A stretch of DNA of 64,000 nt from contig CP159477.1 of NCBI GenBank assembly GCA_042140185.1, forward strand, positions 2,356,001 to 2,420,000, read 5' to 3'. Shown here one piece after another: positions 28,327 to 36,070 of this stretch. Under the pieces are notes generated by a model. The model was not told where the DNA came from, searched no databases, and was given only the letters and a program-made list of their open reading frames with translations. The translations under genes were made by a program, and so were the position numbers. Every line of letters begins with the position of its first letter. The stretch's first letter is position 1. Source of the stretch: JANSXG01 sp024743075 (GTDB lineage Bacteria > Planctomycetota > Phycisphaerae > Phycisphaerales > UBA1924).

Positions 28327-29538
28327 ATGTCCCGCAACCACTTCTCGAGCGTGTTGATCCTTGCCGCCGGCGCTCTGCTGGCCCCCGGCCTTTACGCGGG
28401 GCCGTGCGACGCGCCGTCGGAACCCGTCGAACTGCGCATCGTGACCTACAACGTCAAGCAGGGCCTCGGCCCGGTCGGATCGACCGCCTGGAACAGCGTC
28501 GGCGACATGCTGACCACCATCGACGAAGACGGCGACGGCCCGAACACCTCGCTGATGCCCGACATCATCTGCTTCCAGGAACTCGACCAGCAGGCCCAGA
28601 GCGAACTGGTGGTCTACATCAACACCTTCCTGCCCGGCTACCAGGCCCGGACCGCCAGCGGGGACGGCTTCAACTACAACGCGATCGTCTTCCGCCCAGA
28701 CCTCACGCTGCTGGGCTTCACCAACCTGAACACGCCGGGGCCGCGCAACGTCGTGCGCTGCACGTTCGAGGTCCCCGGCGCCGCGAAGACGCTCACCGTC
28801 TACAGCGCGCACTTCAAGTGCTGCGGCGACATCGGCAGCCAGAACACGCGCCGCGCCGAAGCCGACGACCTCGGTGAGGAAATCTGGCGTGACCGCAACA
28901 TCGGCCTCGACCTCGACAACAACGGCAGCCGCGAAACCGAGCCCGGCTGGTTCGTGCTCGGCGGCGACCTCAACGCGAACACACTGACCGGAGACACGAC
29001 GCTCGACGGGGTGTTCTTTTACGACGACCAGAACGAACCGACCGGCGTGCTCGACCTGCCCGTCGAGTCCCTGTTCGGACGGATCTCCGGCTCGTTCTTC
29101 CCCAACACGTTCCAGAACTCGTCGAGGCTCGACTACATCTGCCTCGATGAAGACCTGGCGATGCTCTACGACGCCGACGAAAACGGCGCGCTCAGCGAGT
29201 CCGAGATCAACGCGATGGGCTTTGTGTACTTCTCCAACGACAACACCCCCGAGCACGCCCCGGGTCAGTTCGCCAACGGCAACTCCAACGCAACCAGCTT
29301 CGGCTCCGACCATCGCCCGGTGGTGTTTGACATGATCCTGCCCGCGCTCCCCAGCGAGCCGGCCTGTCCCGGCGACGTTACGGGCGACGGCTCGGTCGAT
29401 CTGGCCGACCTGAACCTCGTGCTGGCAAACTTCGGGACTTCCCCCGGAATCGGCGGCCCCGGAGACGCAAACTGCTCTGGGGAAGTCGACCTGGCAGACC
29501 TGAACCTGATTCTCGCGAATTTTGGGTGCCAGCCATGA
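28327..29538 (+). CDS. Secreted endonuclease/exonuclease/phosphatase-family protein with dockerin-like tail
   Basis: The 403-residue protein has a signal peptide (SVLILAAGALLAPGLYA), an EEP-fold catalytic domain (about 32-330) and a C-terminal pair of dockerin-like loops (CPGDVTGDGSVDLADLNLVL, GDANCSGEVDLADLNLILAN). EEP motifs are in order: IVTYNVKQG, DIICFQELDQ (metal-binding Glu), YSAHFKCC, LGGDLNANT (Asp-x-Asn) and the C-terminal GSDHRPVV (catalytic Asp-His). The substrate could be DNA, phosphoesters or sphingolipid-type heads. Extracellular DNA or phosphate scavenging is an inference from secretion. AAGGAG lies 6 bases before ATG 28327; a GTG two codons earlier is less well placed. Confidence 0.85.
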   Translation: MSRNHFSSVLILAAGALLAPGLYAGPCDAPSEPVELRIVTYNVKQGLGPVGSTAWNSVGDMLTTIDEDGDGPNTSLMPDIICFQELDQQAQSELVVYINTFLPGYQARTASGDGFNYNAIVFRPDLTLLGFTNLNTPGPRNVVRCTFEVPGAAKTLTVYSAHFKCCGDIGSQNTRRAEADDLGEEIWRDRNIGLDLDNNGSRETEPGWFVLGGDLNANTLTGDTTLDGVFFYDDQNEPTGVLDLPVESLFGRISGSFFPNTFQNSSRLDYICLDEDLAMLYDADENGALSESEINAMGFVYFSNDNTPEHAPGQFANGNSNATSFGSDHRPVVFDMILPALPSEPACPGDVTGDGSVDLADLNLVLANFGTSPGIGGPGDANCSGEVDLADLNLILANFGCQP

Positions 29539-29744
29539 ACCAGACGGGGAGCGGCCAAAGCAGCCTTGCACCGGCGGAATCGCCGAATCCGGACGTCCGG
29601 ACTGGGTTATTTCACCCAGACAGCCGGTTCAGAAGCGAGAATTCAGCAATTCGGGCCTCCAATCACTGGAAATGGGCCCGAAACCGTTGCATAGTATCCA
29701 AAGCGTACAAACCGTCGCGATCGATTGTTTGACGTAAAAACCAC
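29539..29744. other. Intergenic stretch before the first CTERM gene
   Basis: No gene, RNA or clear terminator is seen between the EEP gene stop and the promoter at 29745; the leader from 29773 to 29850 completes a gap of about 312 bases. The base composition becomes noticeably more AT-rich after 29640. Confidence 0.5.
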
Positions 29745-29772
29745 TTGAGCGCTGGAGCTTTGGTGGTATGGT
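29745..29772 (+). promoter_or_regulatory. Candidate sigma-70 promoter for the 29851 CTERM gene
   Basis: TTGAGC and TATGGT with a 16-bp spacer, about 78 bases before the start codon. The arrangement matches the promoters of the three minus-strand CTERM genes (16-bp spacer, TTG... / TA....). Confidence 0.45.
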
Positions 29773-29850
29773 TTGAGTGACAACCCCACGGTGCCCGGCG
29801 AAGTGGATTGCCGAGCATCCAACTGGTCTAGAGAGATGGAGATTAGAGTG

Positions 29851-30474
29851 ATGAAGAAGATTCTTTCGACCGCTGCCGTCCTGGCTTTCGCTGGTTCCGC
29901 CTTCGCTGGCAGCTTCGCTGTTGACGGTGCGGCTGACTTCTCCAACGGCGAAGTCGCCGGTGGCGTCGGTGCTGGTCTGGTCCTCGACGGTACCGCCAGC
30001 TACCTGTTCTTCGGCGGCCTGCTGAACCCCTCCGCCTTTGACAGCGGCTTCAACCACAGCGGCGCGTTCATTTCGACCCCGGACGGCTCCGCTTTCGGTG
30101 CTCCGGCCGAGTCCACCGCGTTCGCTCCCGGCGGCTCGCAGGGCGCCAACAGCTTCAACCGCGCTTGGTTCGCGGCTGTCGCCGGCGGCACCCCCTCCGC
30201 TGACGTCAACGGCTTCCAGTCGGTTCACCTCGCCTACTTCGACGCTGGCGTGACCGGCATCAGCCTGGCCCAGGGTGGCGACGCTGCCATCCAGATCAAC
30301 GGCTCCAACGAGTTCGTGAACTTCGACGCCCCGAACGCGAACGGCTACCAGCTCGTCGCGCTCGAGAACAGCACCTACGGCGGCACCAACCTCTACGTGT
30401 CGCTCATCCCGACCCCGGGTGCTGCTGGCCTCCTCGGCCTCGCTGGCCTCGCCGCTGTCCGTCGCCGCCGCTAA
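29851..30474 (+). CDS. Secreted CTERM-tailed protein (PTPGA type), paralogue A
   Basis: The 207-residue protein has a signal peptide MKKILSTAAVLAFAGSAFAG and a Gly/Ala/Ser/Phe-rich extracellular body (about 22-183) with no known catalytic motif. The C-terminal tag starts IPTPGAAGLLGLAGLAAV and ends in RRRR. This is the tripartite layout of PEP-CTERM sorting signals (short motif, hydrophobic helix, basic end), in the PTPGA variant I associate with Phycisphaerae; exosortase processing is inferred, and no exosortase gene is in the window. ATG 29851 gives a clean signal peptide. Codon use is biased to GCT/GGT compared with neighbouring genes, which can accompany high expression. Terminator downstream. 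Confidence 0.8.
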   Translation: MKKILSTAAVLAFAGSAFAGSFAVDGAADFSNGEVAGGVGAGLVLDGTASYLFFGGLLNPSAFDSGFNHSGAFISTPDGSAFGAPAESTAFAPGGSQGANSFNRAWFAAVAGGTPSADVNGFQSVHLAYFDAGVTGISLAQGGDAAIQINGSNEFVNFDAPNANGYQLVALENSTYGGTNLYVSLIPTPGAAGLLGLAGLAAVRRRR

Positions 30475-30511
30475 TCCGGCCTTCGGATACGACACAATCT
30501 GAATGATTGTC

Positions 30512-30547
30512 ACCCGACGCGGTTCACCCCGCGTCGGGTTCTTTTTG
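30512..30547 (+). terminator. Rho-independent terminator after CTERM paralogue A
   Basis: Eleven-base stem ACCCGACGCGG / CCGCGTCGGGT, followed by TCTTTTTG. It lies 38 bases after the stop. Confidence 0.88.
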
Positions 30548-30615
30548 ACCACACATCCCGCAGTCCTGAGACGCTCAGGGTGTCTATTAACTGGTCAGAA
30601 AGTGATGACTTTGCC

Positions 30616-30644
30616 TTGGAGCACCGCGATTGCGCGGGTACTCT
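30616..30644 (+). promoter_or_regulatory. Candidate sigma-70 promoter for the 30722 CTERM gene
   Basis: TTGGAG and TACTCT with a 17-bp spacer, about 77 bases before the start. The -10 is identical to that of the CTERM gene starting at 39294. Confidence 0.5.
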
Positions 30645-30662
30645 GTAGGGGAGCGAACGCTC

Positions 30663-30682
30663 CGTCGGTGGAGAGACCGACG
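30663..30682 (+). repeat. Leader stem-loop upstream of CTERM paralogue B
   Basis: CGTCGGT and ACCGACG arms (7 bp) around a 6-base loop, in the predicted 5' leader 39 bases before the start codon. Similar leader hairpins precede the three minus-strand CTERM genes. Confidence 0.55.
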
Positions 30683-30721
30683 ACCTGTGCACAAGAAACA
30701 GAGAAGAGAGAGGGAATTCAC

Positions 30722-31327
30722 ATGAGCATCAAGATCGCCAGTTTGGCTGTTCTTGCCGTCGCCGGCGCCGCGTCCGCAGCCCCGTTCTCGGTGAGCGGTC
30801 TTGTTGATTTCGGCGGCCCCGGCAACGCCGGTGCAGCCCTGACCGTCAGCGGTGGTGTCATCGGCTTCACGCCCGGCCTCGATACCTACGCCGGCCCCGG
30901 TTCGACCGGCGTCGCCATCGCCCCGGACGCCGACAACCCCAGCACGCCGACGCTCACCGCCGGCAGCCCCGGCTTCTCCTTCGGCGGCTTCGAGGGCGGC
31001 TACGCGATGAGCAGCCCCGTCGCGTCGGGCTTCGCTCCCGACGGGCGTGACGGCGTCTTCCTGATGAACCTCGTCGGTGACTTCTCGTCGATCAGCATCA
31101 GCGATGTCAATGTCGAAATCACCGACGGCAACGGCACCTCGACGATCAATTTCACGGACTTCGACACGCCGGGCAACAGCGGCTCCGCTTCGTACGAACT
31201 CGCCATCTTCGATGAGTTCGGTCGCACGCTCGGCGGCAAGCAGATCTGGGTGGTCTTCATCCCGACCCCCGGCGCAGCGGGCATGATCGGACTTGCCGGT
31301 CTCGCCGCAATGCGTCGCCGTCGCTGA
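30722..31327 (+). CDS. Secreted CTERM-tailed protein (PTPGA type), paralogue B
   Basis: The 201-residue protein has a signal peptide (KIASLAVLAVAGAASA), a Gly-rich body opening FSVSGLVDFGGPGNAG and a DxxVEITDGNGTSTINFTDF segment. Its C-terminal tag runs IPTPGAAGMIGLAGLAAM and ends in RRRR. It shares with paralogue A the opening motif (FAVDGAADF / FSVSGLVDF) and the tag, so the two are tandem homologues. The start ATG lies after a purine-rich GAGAGAGGGAATTC tract. A terminator between this gene and the convergent surE ends transcription from both sides. No enzymatic motif is seen; a structural surface role is possible. Confidence 0.78.
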   Translation: MSIKIASLAVLAVAGAASAAPFSVSGLVDFGGPGNAGAALTVSGGVIGFTPGLDTYAGPGSTGVAIAPDADNPSTPTLTAGSPGFSFGGFEGGYAMSSPVASGFAPDGRDGVFLMNLVGDFSSISISDVNVEITDGNGTSTINFTDFDTPGNSGSASYELAIFDEFGRTLGGKQIWVVFIPTPGAAGMIGLAGLAAMRRRR

Positions 31328-31350
31328 TTCTTCTCTCTGATGCTCAATCC

Positions 31351-31387
31351 CACAGAACGCGGCCCACAGCCGCGTTCTGTGCGTTTT
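31351..31387. terminator. Intrinsic terminator between CTERM paralogue B and surE (mainly plus strand)
   Basis: Twelve-base arms CACAGAACGCGG / CCGCGTTCTGTG with a 7-base loop, then CGTTTT on the plus strand. It lies between two convergent genes and could act for both, although the T tract is on the plus strand only. Confidence 0.75.
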
Positions 31388-31411
31388 GGCGTCGCTCCGA
31401 TTCCGACTGAT

Positions 31412-32305
31412 TCAGTTCGAGGTGCTGGGCATCGCCCGCATCCGCTCACGCCAACCATCCATCGCGGACTTTTTGGTCAGGTCGTAGCGGATCGGTGTGA
31501 TGCTGATCTTCCGCTCGAAGATGCAGGCGACATCCGTCCCGGGGTCCGCCGCCTGGAAATCGAGACCGTGCCCGGAGGCCCAGTAGTACACCTGCCCACC
31601 CGGCGCCTCGCGACGGTCGTAGCGGTCCACGAGGCCGTGCGTGTTCATCGGGGCGACAACCAGCTCCGGCTCGTCGGGGCTCGGCGGCTGGCTCGTATCG
31701 TCGCACACCGGCAGATTGATATTCACACACCGGTGCGCCCCCAGCAGCTCCGTCTGGTCGCCCCCGACTCCCCCGGCGATCACCGCCTCGATCGCCCGAC
31801 GGGCCATGCCCGCGGCCCGGTCATAGTCCGGCGTCCCGTCGCCGATGTGCAGTGAGATCGCGATCGAGGGGACCCCCAAGAACGCCGCCTCGAGTGCCGC
31901 GGCGACCGTCCCGGAGTAGATCACGTTGATGCCCACATTCGCCCCCGCGTTGATCCCGGAGATCACGAGGTCCGGACGCGATTTCTGGCCGAGGATCTCG
32001 GGCCAGAGGTGGGCGATGGCGAGCTTCATGCAGTCGGCCGGACGCCCGTCCACGGCGATCGCGTGCTCGCCGGAGCGAGGGAAGCCGTCGGCGATTCTCC
32101 GGCTGGGCGAGGTCATCAGAGGCGTGTGGAATGTCAGCCCGTGCGAGGTCGCTGATTGGGCCGTCAGCGGGGCCACGGTCATCACGCTGGTGTCATCGCC
32201 GGCGATCGGTCCTCCGAAACGCCCGTTCGGGTCGGCGATCGCATCGTGCAGCGCGCGGATGCCGGGAGCGTTGATGCCGTCGTCGTTGCTCAGCAGGATC
32301 TTCAT
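31412..32305 (-). CDS. surE: 5'/3'-nucleotidase SurE
   Basis: Metal-dependent phosphatase that removes phosphate from nucleoside monophosphates and is used in stationary-phase survival. The 297-residue protein starts MKILLSNDDGINAPGI, with the paired Asp metal site at about 8-9. It continues with VAPLTAQSATSHGLTF (SurE norm is AP..NQSG.s), ISGINAGANVGINVIYSGTVAAA and a C-terminal TPIRYDLT. Ser and Asn positions of the active site (SGINxGxNxG) are present. It is slightly longer than the usual 250 residues because of a loop near 50-90. I chose ATG 32305 because the SurE core begins there; the open frame continues upstream over the methyltransferase gene. It ends a minus-strand run of three genes. 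Confidence 0.93.
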   Translation of the reverse strand: MKILLSNDDGINAPGIRALHDAIADPNGRFGGPIAGDDTSVMTVAPLTAQSATSHGLTFHTPLMTSPSRRIADGFPRSGEHAIAVDGRPADCMKLAIAHLWPEILGQKSRPDLVISGINAGANVGINVIYSGTVAAALEAAFLGVPSIAISLHIGDGTPDYDRAAGMARRAIEAVIAGGVGGDQTELLGAHRCVNINLPVCDDTSQPPSPDEPELVVAPMNTHGLVDRYDRREAPGGQVYYWASGHGLDFQAADPGTDVACIFERKISITPIRYDLTKKSAMDGWRERMRAMPSTSN

Positions 32306-32322
32306 CGCCGAAGGGTAGACGA

Positions 32323-33101
32323 TCAGTCGGACGCCGGAGTGCGCATCGCGTGAAAACACACCAGTGCCGCCGCGACCGCGGCGTTGAGCGACTCGACGCC
32401 ATCCGCCATGGGGATCGCCAGACGTTCGTCGAGCAGGTCGTTCACGGCCGGCGAGATGCCCGTCGTCTCCGAGCCGATGACGTACGCGGCGCGGTGGCTC
32501 GGCACATGGTCGAAGAGGTCGCTCCCGCCGTCGGCCTCCAGGCCCGCCACACGGAAGCCCACCCCCTGCAGATGCCCAACGGCGCTCGCGAGATCCTGGC
32601 ACACGACAATCGGCACCTTGTAGACCGTCGCCGCGGAAGACTTGATGACCAGACCGTTCACCCAGGGGCAGCCGACTCGGGGCCAGAGGATCGCGTCGAT
32701 GCCCGCGGCGACGGCGGATCGGATGATCATGCCGAGGTTCTGCGGGTTGGTGATGGTGTCCATCGCCAGCAGCCGGGTCGGCTGAGCCGCGCGCTTGCCG
32801 TGGAGCGTCGCGGTCCAGTCCTCGAGTTCGATGACGTTGTTGAGGTGGATCCGGGCGACGACGCCCTGATCGTGGCGAGTGTCGCCGGAGAGTCGGGTGA
32901 CGCCGGCGTAGTCAGACTTCTCGAGCTCGATCTCGTGGCGTCGGCAACGCTCGGCGAGGTCACTCCGGAATTCTCCGGGCGCTCGCGCGCAACGCGCACG
33001 AACTCGACGCCGACGCCGGGCGCCTCGATGGCTTCCATGACCGCGCGTCGCCCGTAGACGGTGATCGCGGTGTTGCCCCGCCAGTTGCGGTTGTCGGTCA
33101 T
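32323..33101 (-). CDS. SpoU-type RNA 2'-O-methyltransferase (apparent frameshift)
   Basis: Methyltransferase of the SpoU/TrmH (SPOUT) family. The C-terminal catalytic half has MDTITNPQNLGMIIRSAVAAG (motif 1), YVIGSETTGISPAVNDLLDERLAIPM (motif 2) and ESLNAAVAAAL (motif 3). The N-terminal substrate domain starts TAITVYGRRAVMEAI at the ATG at 33101. The frame breaks near 32966-32975; adding one base rejoins RVARERPE to FRSDLAERCRRHEIELEKSD and then to the catalytic half without a stop. The corrected protein is about 259 residues. Similarity to the RlmB or tRNA/rRNA group is clear, but the target RNA is not fixed. The start overlaps the upstream glycosyltransferase stop (ATGA), so they are coupled. 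Confidence 0.82.
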
Positions 33102-34411
33102 GACTGCACCTCTCTGGAGTACGAGCGACCGCCCCACTGCGTCTGCGTGCCGCGAGTCAGGTCGCGGGCGGCGCCGCGGAGCAGCCCCGCGACAACCCAC
33201 GCGCCCCAGGGCACCAGCAGTATCCGCCAGATCGGCTGATGCTGCTGACGGTAGACGAGGCCCATGGCGACGGTGAAGGCGATCGCCCCGAGCCCGGACG
33301 CGATCGCGAGCGTGAGCGCCGTAGCGCTCGAGCCGGACAGCAGCAGCGCCGCGAGCGCGACCCAGAAGGCGATCTCGGTGAGCACCGGGAACACAGCGCC
33401 GGTGATGACGAGCCGGCGAGCCGATGCGCGGAGCCTCGCGGGCCTGCGACTCGCCGATTCGGTGTAAATCCGTTTCCAGCCGCGCTCGAACGCCTCGTAG
33501 GCGCGGTACATCTCGCAGCGGAGCATGCCGTCGGCGAGCAGGCAGTTCAGGCGCAGACCGCGCCCTTTCTGGGCAAAGATCTTGGAGAACTGTATGTCTT
33601 CGAGCAGGGCACCCCGGACGCCCGCGTGGCCGCCGATGGAATCGAAGGCGGCGCGGCGGAAGAGCATGAACTGGCCGTTGGCGAACAGCCGGGGCTTGGC
33701 CGGGTCGTTGACCTGGTCGAGCGGGAACTGGCGGATGAGCTCGAACGACGCGACGGGCTGGATGTACCGCTCGTACCACTCATCGATGGTCAGTGTCGAG
33801 AGCAGGCTCAGCAGGTCGACATCGCGCTCGACGAGCAGGGCAACGGCCGCGCGGAGGCACGCCGGATCGAACTCGGTGTCGGCATCGGCGAAGAGGACCA
33901 GCCCGCGCGAGAGGTCGTGGATCTCCGCACCGGGCTTGAGCGTCCAGTCGCCCTCGTCCGGTGAACGCGACCCGTCCAGACGCTTCGACTCGCGGTAACC
34001 GCGGTGCATGGCGTGGACTTTGCCCGCCCAGCCCTCGGGGCAGTGATCGTTCACGATGATCTCGACGCGCGGATCGGGCGAGCCGTCGGGCATACGGATC
34101 GCCTCGCGGAGCACCGCCTCGGTGTCGTCGGTGCAGCGGTCGAGCACGAAGACGACGCCGAGGTCGTGGTAGTTGCTCGCGAGCAGTGAGCGTGCCGCCC
34201 GCGCGATCACATCGCGTTCGTTGTGGGCCGGGATGATGACCGTCAGTTCGGGCCAATCGCTGACCAGTTCGGCGAGCGCGAGTCCGTCGCGTGCTGTCGG
34301 CAAGGTTCGCATCGAGTGGAGCACGCGCAGCGCGACCACGCCGTAAAACACGAGCGTCCCGATCGCGCCGATCAACAGCGGGATGCTCAGGATGGTCAGC
34401 CAGAGGGGCAT
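33098..34411 (-). CDS. Membrane-associated family 2 glycosyltransferase
   Basis: The 437-residue protein has an N-terminal membrane helix (MPLWLTILSIPLLIGAIG...), a GT-A domain (about 50-290) and two or three C-terminal membrane helices (about 345-415). GT2 motifs: LTVIIPAHNERDVI, FVLDRCTDDTEAV, LVLFADADTEFD (DxD-like metal site) and GQFMLFRRAAFDSIGGH...LLEDIQFSK (the ED catalytic region). The overall form is like HpnB-type hopanoid-associated or dolichyl-type glycosyltransferases; the acceptor is unknown. ATG 34411 puts the first membrane helix at the N terminus; the longer open frame covers the divergent nnrE gene. It is translationally coupled to the methyltransferase gene. Confidence 0.82.
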   Translation of the reverse strand: MPLWLTILSIPLLIGAIGTLVFYGVVALRVLHSMRTLPTARDGLALAELVSDWPELTVIIPAHNERDVIARAARSLLASNYHDLGVVFVLDRCTDDTEAVLREAIRMPDGSPDPRVEIIVNDHCPEGWAGKVHAMHRGYRESKRLDGSRSPDEGDWTLKPGAEIHDLSRGLVLFADADTEFDPACLRAAVALLVERDVDLLSLLSTLTIDEWYERYIQPVASFELIRQFPLDQVNDPAKPRLFANGQFMLFRRAAFDSIGGHAGVRGALLEDIQFSKIFAQKGRGLRLNCLLADGMLRCEMYRAYEAFERGWKRIYTESASRRPARLRASARRLVITGAVFPVLTEIAFWVALAALLLSGSSATALTLAIASGLGAIAFTVAMGLVYRQQHQPIWRILLVPWGAWVVAGLLRGAARDLTRGTQTQWGGRSYSREVQS

Positions 34412-34444
34412 CAGACTGCGTAGGGTACGAGCGAGGAGGCGCCT

Positions 34445-35242
34445 ATGCACCAGCACCCGATCCGGTTCGAAGCGTGTTCGCCCGCAAAGGGCCTGGTGTT
34501 CTCGGTCGAGCAGATGCGCCGCGTGGACGCCTTCGCGATCGATGAGTTGGGTCTGCCGGGCCTCATTCTGATGGAGCACGCGTCGATCGCGTTGAGAGTC
34601 GCCTGCGGCGAGCTCGCGCCGCCGGACGCTCCGGCCTGCGTGCTGGTCGGTCCGGGCAACAACGGGGGCGACGGGCTCGCGCTCGCCCGTCTGCTGCACA
34701 CCGCTTCGCCGCGGCGGGACATCACCTGCGTGCTGCTCGCTCCAGGAAGAACGTCGTCCGACGGCGCGACGAACCTGCGTGTTCTTGAGGCGATGCTGGA
34801 CGGATCGGACCGGCATCTGCGAATCGAGGACGAACTGCCGGACCAACTTCCGGAAGGGTCGCTCGTGGTCGATGCGATGTTCGGGAGCGGGCTAGATCGC
34901 CCGCTCGCGGGTCGCTTTGAGGAGGCGGTGCGATGGACCGAGGCGCAGCACGCGCGGGGCAGCTTCGTGCTCGCCGCGGATGTTCCGAGCGGGTTGGATG
35001 CTGACACCGGTGAACCGGTGCAGAGCCATGCAGGACGCGACTCACCCACAGTCCGAGCAAACCGAACGGTCACCCTCGGCGGCGTGAAGCGTGGATTTCT
35101 GCAAGACGGCAGCCGGGTGTGGGCCGGCGAAGTCTGCGTCGGCGACATCGGGGTGCCGCGATGGGTGCTGGAGCGATTCGGCGAACCTATCGGTAGCGAG
35201 ATCAGGGCTGAAGGCGGGTCGCGCTCCACGGGCCGGGAGTGA
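34445..35242 (+). CDS. nnrE: NAD(P)H-hydrate epimerase (YjeF N-terminal domain protein)
   Basis: Epimerises R- and S-NAD(P)HX in nucleotide repair so that the dehydratase can act. The 265-residue protein has FSVEQMRRVDAFAIDELGLPGLILMEHA, VLVGPGNNGGDGLALARLL (phosphate loop), SLVVDAMFGSGLDRPLAG and VLAADVPSGLDADTGEP, the defining YjeF_N blocks including the catalytic Asp. In most bacteria this domain is fused to the dehydratase; here the dehydratase is separate, about 10 kb away at 45715. The gene is divergent from the glycosyltransferase (33 bases between starts) and its 3' end overlaps pdxH by 41 bases convergently. Confidence 0.92.
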   Translation: MHQHPIRFEACSPAKGLVFSVEQMRRVDAFAIDELGLPGLILMEHASIALRVACGELAPPDAPACVLVGPGNNGGDGLALARLLHTASPRRDITCVLLAPGRTSSDGATNLRVLEAMLDGSDRHLRIEDELPDQLPEGSLVVDAMFGSGLDRPLAGRFEEAVRWTEAQHARGSFVLAADVPSGLDADTGEPVQSHAGRDSPTVRANRTVTLGGVKRGFLQDGSRVWAGEVCVGDIGVPRWVLERFGEPIGSEIRAEGGSRSTGRE

Positions 35243-35930
35243 ACGAGTCTTCGCCTTCGGGCCCGATTGTTGTTTCGAGCGACCGCGTCCACAGTGCGCG
35301 GTCGTGGATTCGACTGCGGTTGCCGACCCAGAGCTCCATTTTCTCCGCCCAGACGCGGTAGCCGCCCCAGTGCGGCGGGCGTGGAACGGTTTCGGGGTCC
35401 GGCTCGGTCTGGGCATCTGGATCGACGCCGAAGCGTTTCTGCGCATCGCGGACCTGCTGGAGCAGAGCTTCGCGCGAGCCGATCGGCTTGGACTGATCCG
35501 AAGACCACGCGCCGATGCGCTTGCCGGCGGTTCGCGTCGCGAAGTAGCGATTGGACTCGCTCTCGGGGGATTCGACGACCGGCCCCTCGATGCGGACCTG
35601 CTTGTCGAAGCGGTCCCAGTGGAAGACCACGGCGGCCCGAGGGTGCGCGTCGAGCGCAGCGCCCTTGCGCGAGGTGCGGTTGGTGAAGAACACGATATAG
35701 CCAGGGTCTTCGACGAGGTACTTGCAAAGCACGATCCGCGCGGACGGGCGGCCGTCGGGGTCGATCGTCGCGACGGTCATCGCGTTGGGGTTCGGCTGGA
35801 TCTTCTTTTCGTGGGCGGCCTCAAACCACCGGGCGAAGGTGGGGAACGGGTCCGACGGAAGCTGGTCGGGGAGCCGGTCCTCCATGCGGAAAGCCTCGGG
35901 CAGGTCCTGCTGGGCGGTGTCGATGCTCAT
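35202..35930 (-). CDS. pdxH: Pyridoxamine 5'-phosphate oxidase
   Basis: FMN enzyme that makes pyridoxal 5'-phosphate. The 242-residue protein has the family blocks NAMTVATIDPDGRPSARIVL, YIVFFTNRTSRKGAALDAHP, AVVFHWDRFDKQVRIEG, ESNRYFATRTAGKRIGAWSS and the C-terminal PPHWGGYRVWAEKMELWVGN...LHDR-type end (here SRIHDRALW). FMN-contacting residues in RIVLCK and the TSRKG loop are present. I chose ATG 35930; the longer open frame upstream has no PdxH-like text. Length is normal for the family (about 215-240). The 3' end overlaps nnrE on the opposite strand. Confidence 0.93.
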   Translation of the reverse strand: MSIDTAQQDLPEAFRMEDRLPDQLPSDPFPTFARWFEAAHEKKIQPNPNAMTVATIDPDGRPSARIVLCKYLVEDPGYIVFFTNRTSRKGAALDAHPRAAVVFHWDRFDKQVRIEGPVVESPESESNRYFATRTAGKRIGAWSSDQSKPIGSREALLQQVRDAQKRFGVDPDAQTEPDPETVPRPPHWGGYRVWAEKMELWVGNRSRIHDRALWTRSLETTIGPEGEDSFTPGPWSATRLQP

Positions 35931-36070
35931 ACCAGACGATAGGGCAAACGCATCGGTTTTTGCGTCCGGCCTGCGAGGTCGTTGCGGATATGCTGTCATC
36001 TGCACCGGGCGGAGCCCGGGGAGAGGTACAACCCCGACCGGTTGTCCCCACACCAGCCACGGAGGGTCCT

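Noticed and set aside
19941..31327. Cellulosome-type cluster
   Set aside because: Dockerin-like tails are present, but no cohesin, scaffoldin or glycoside hydrolase motif is seen in the window.
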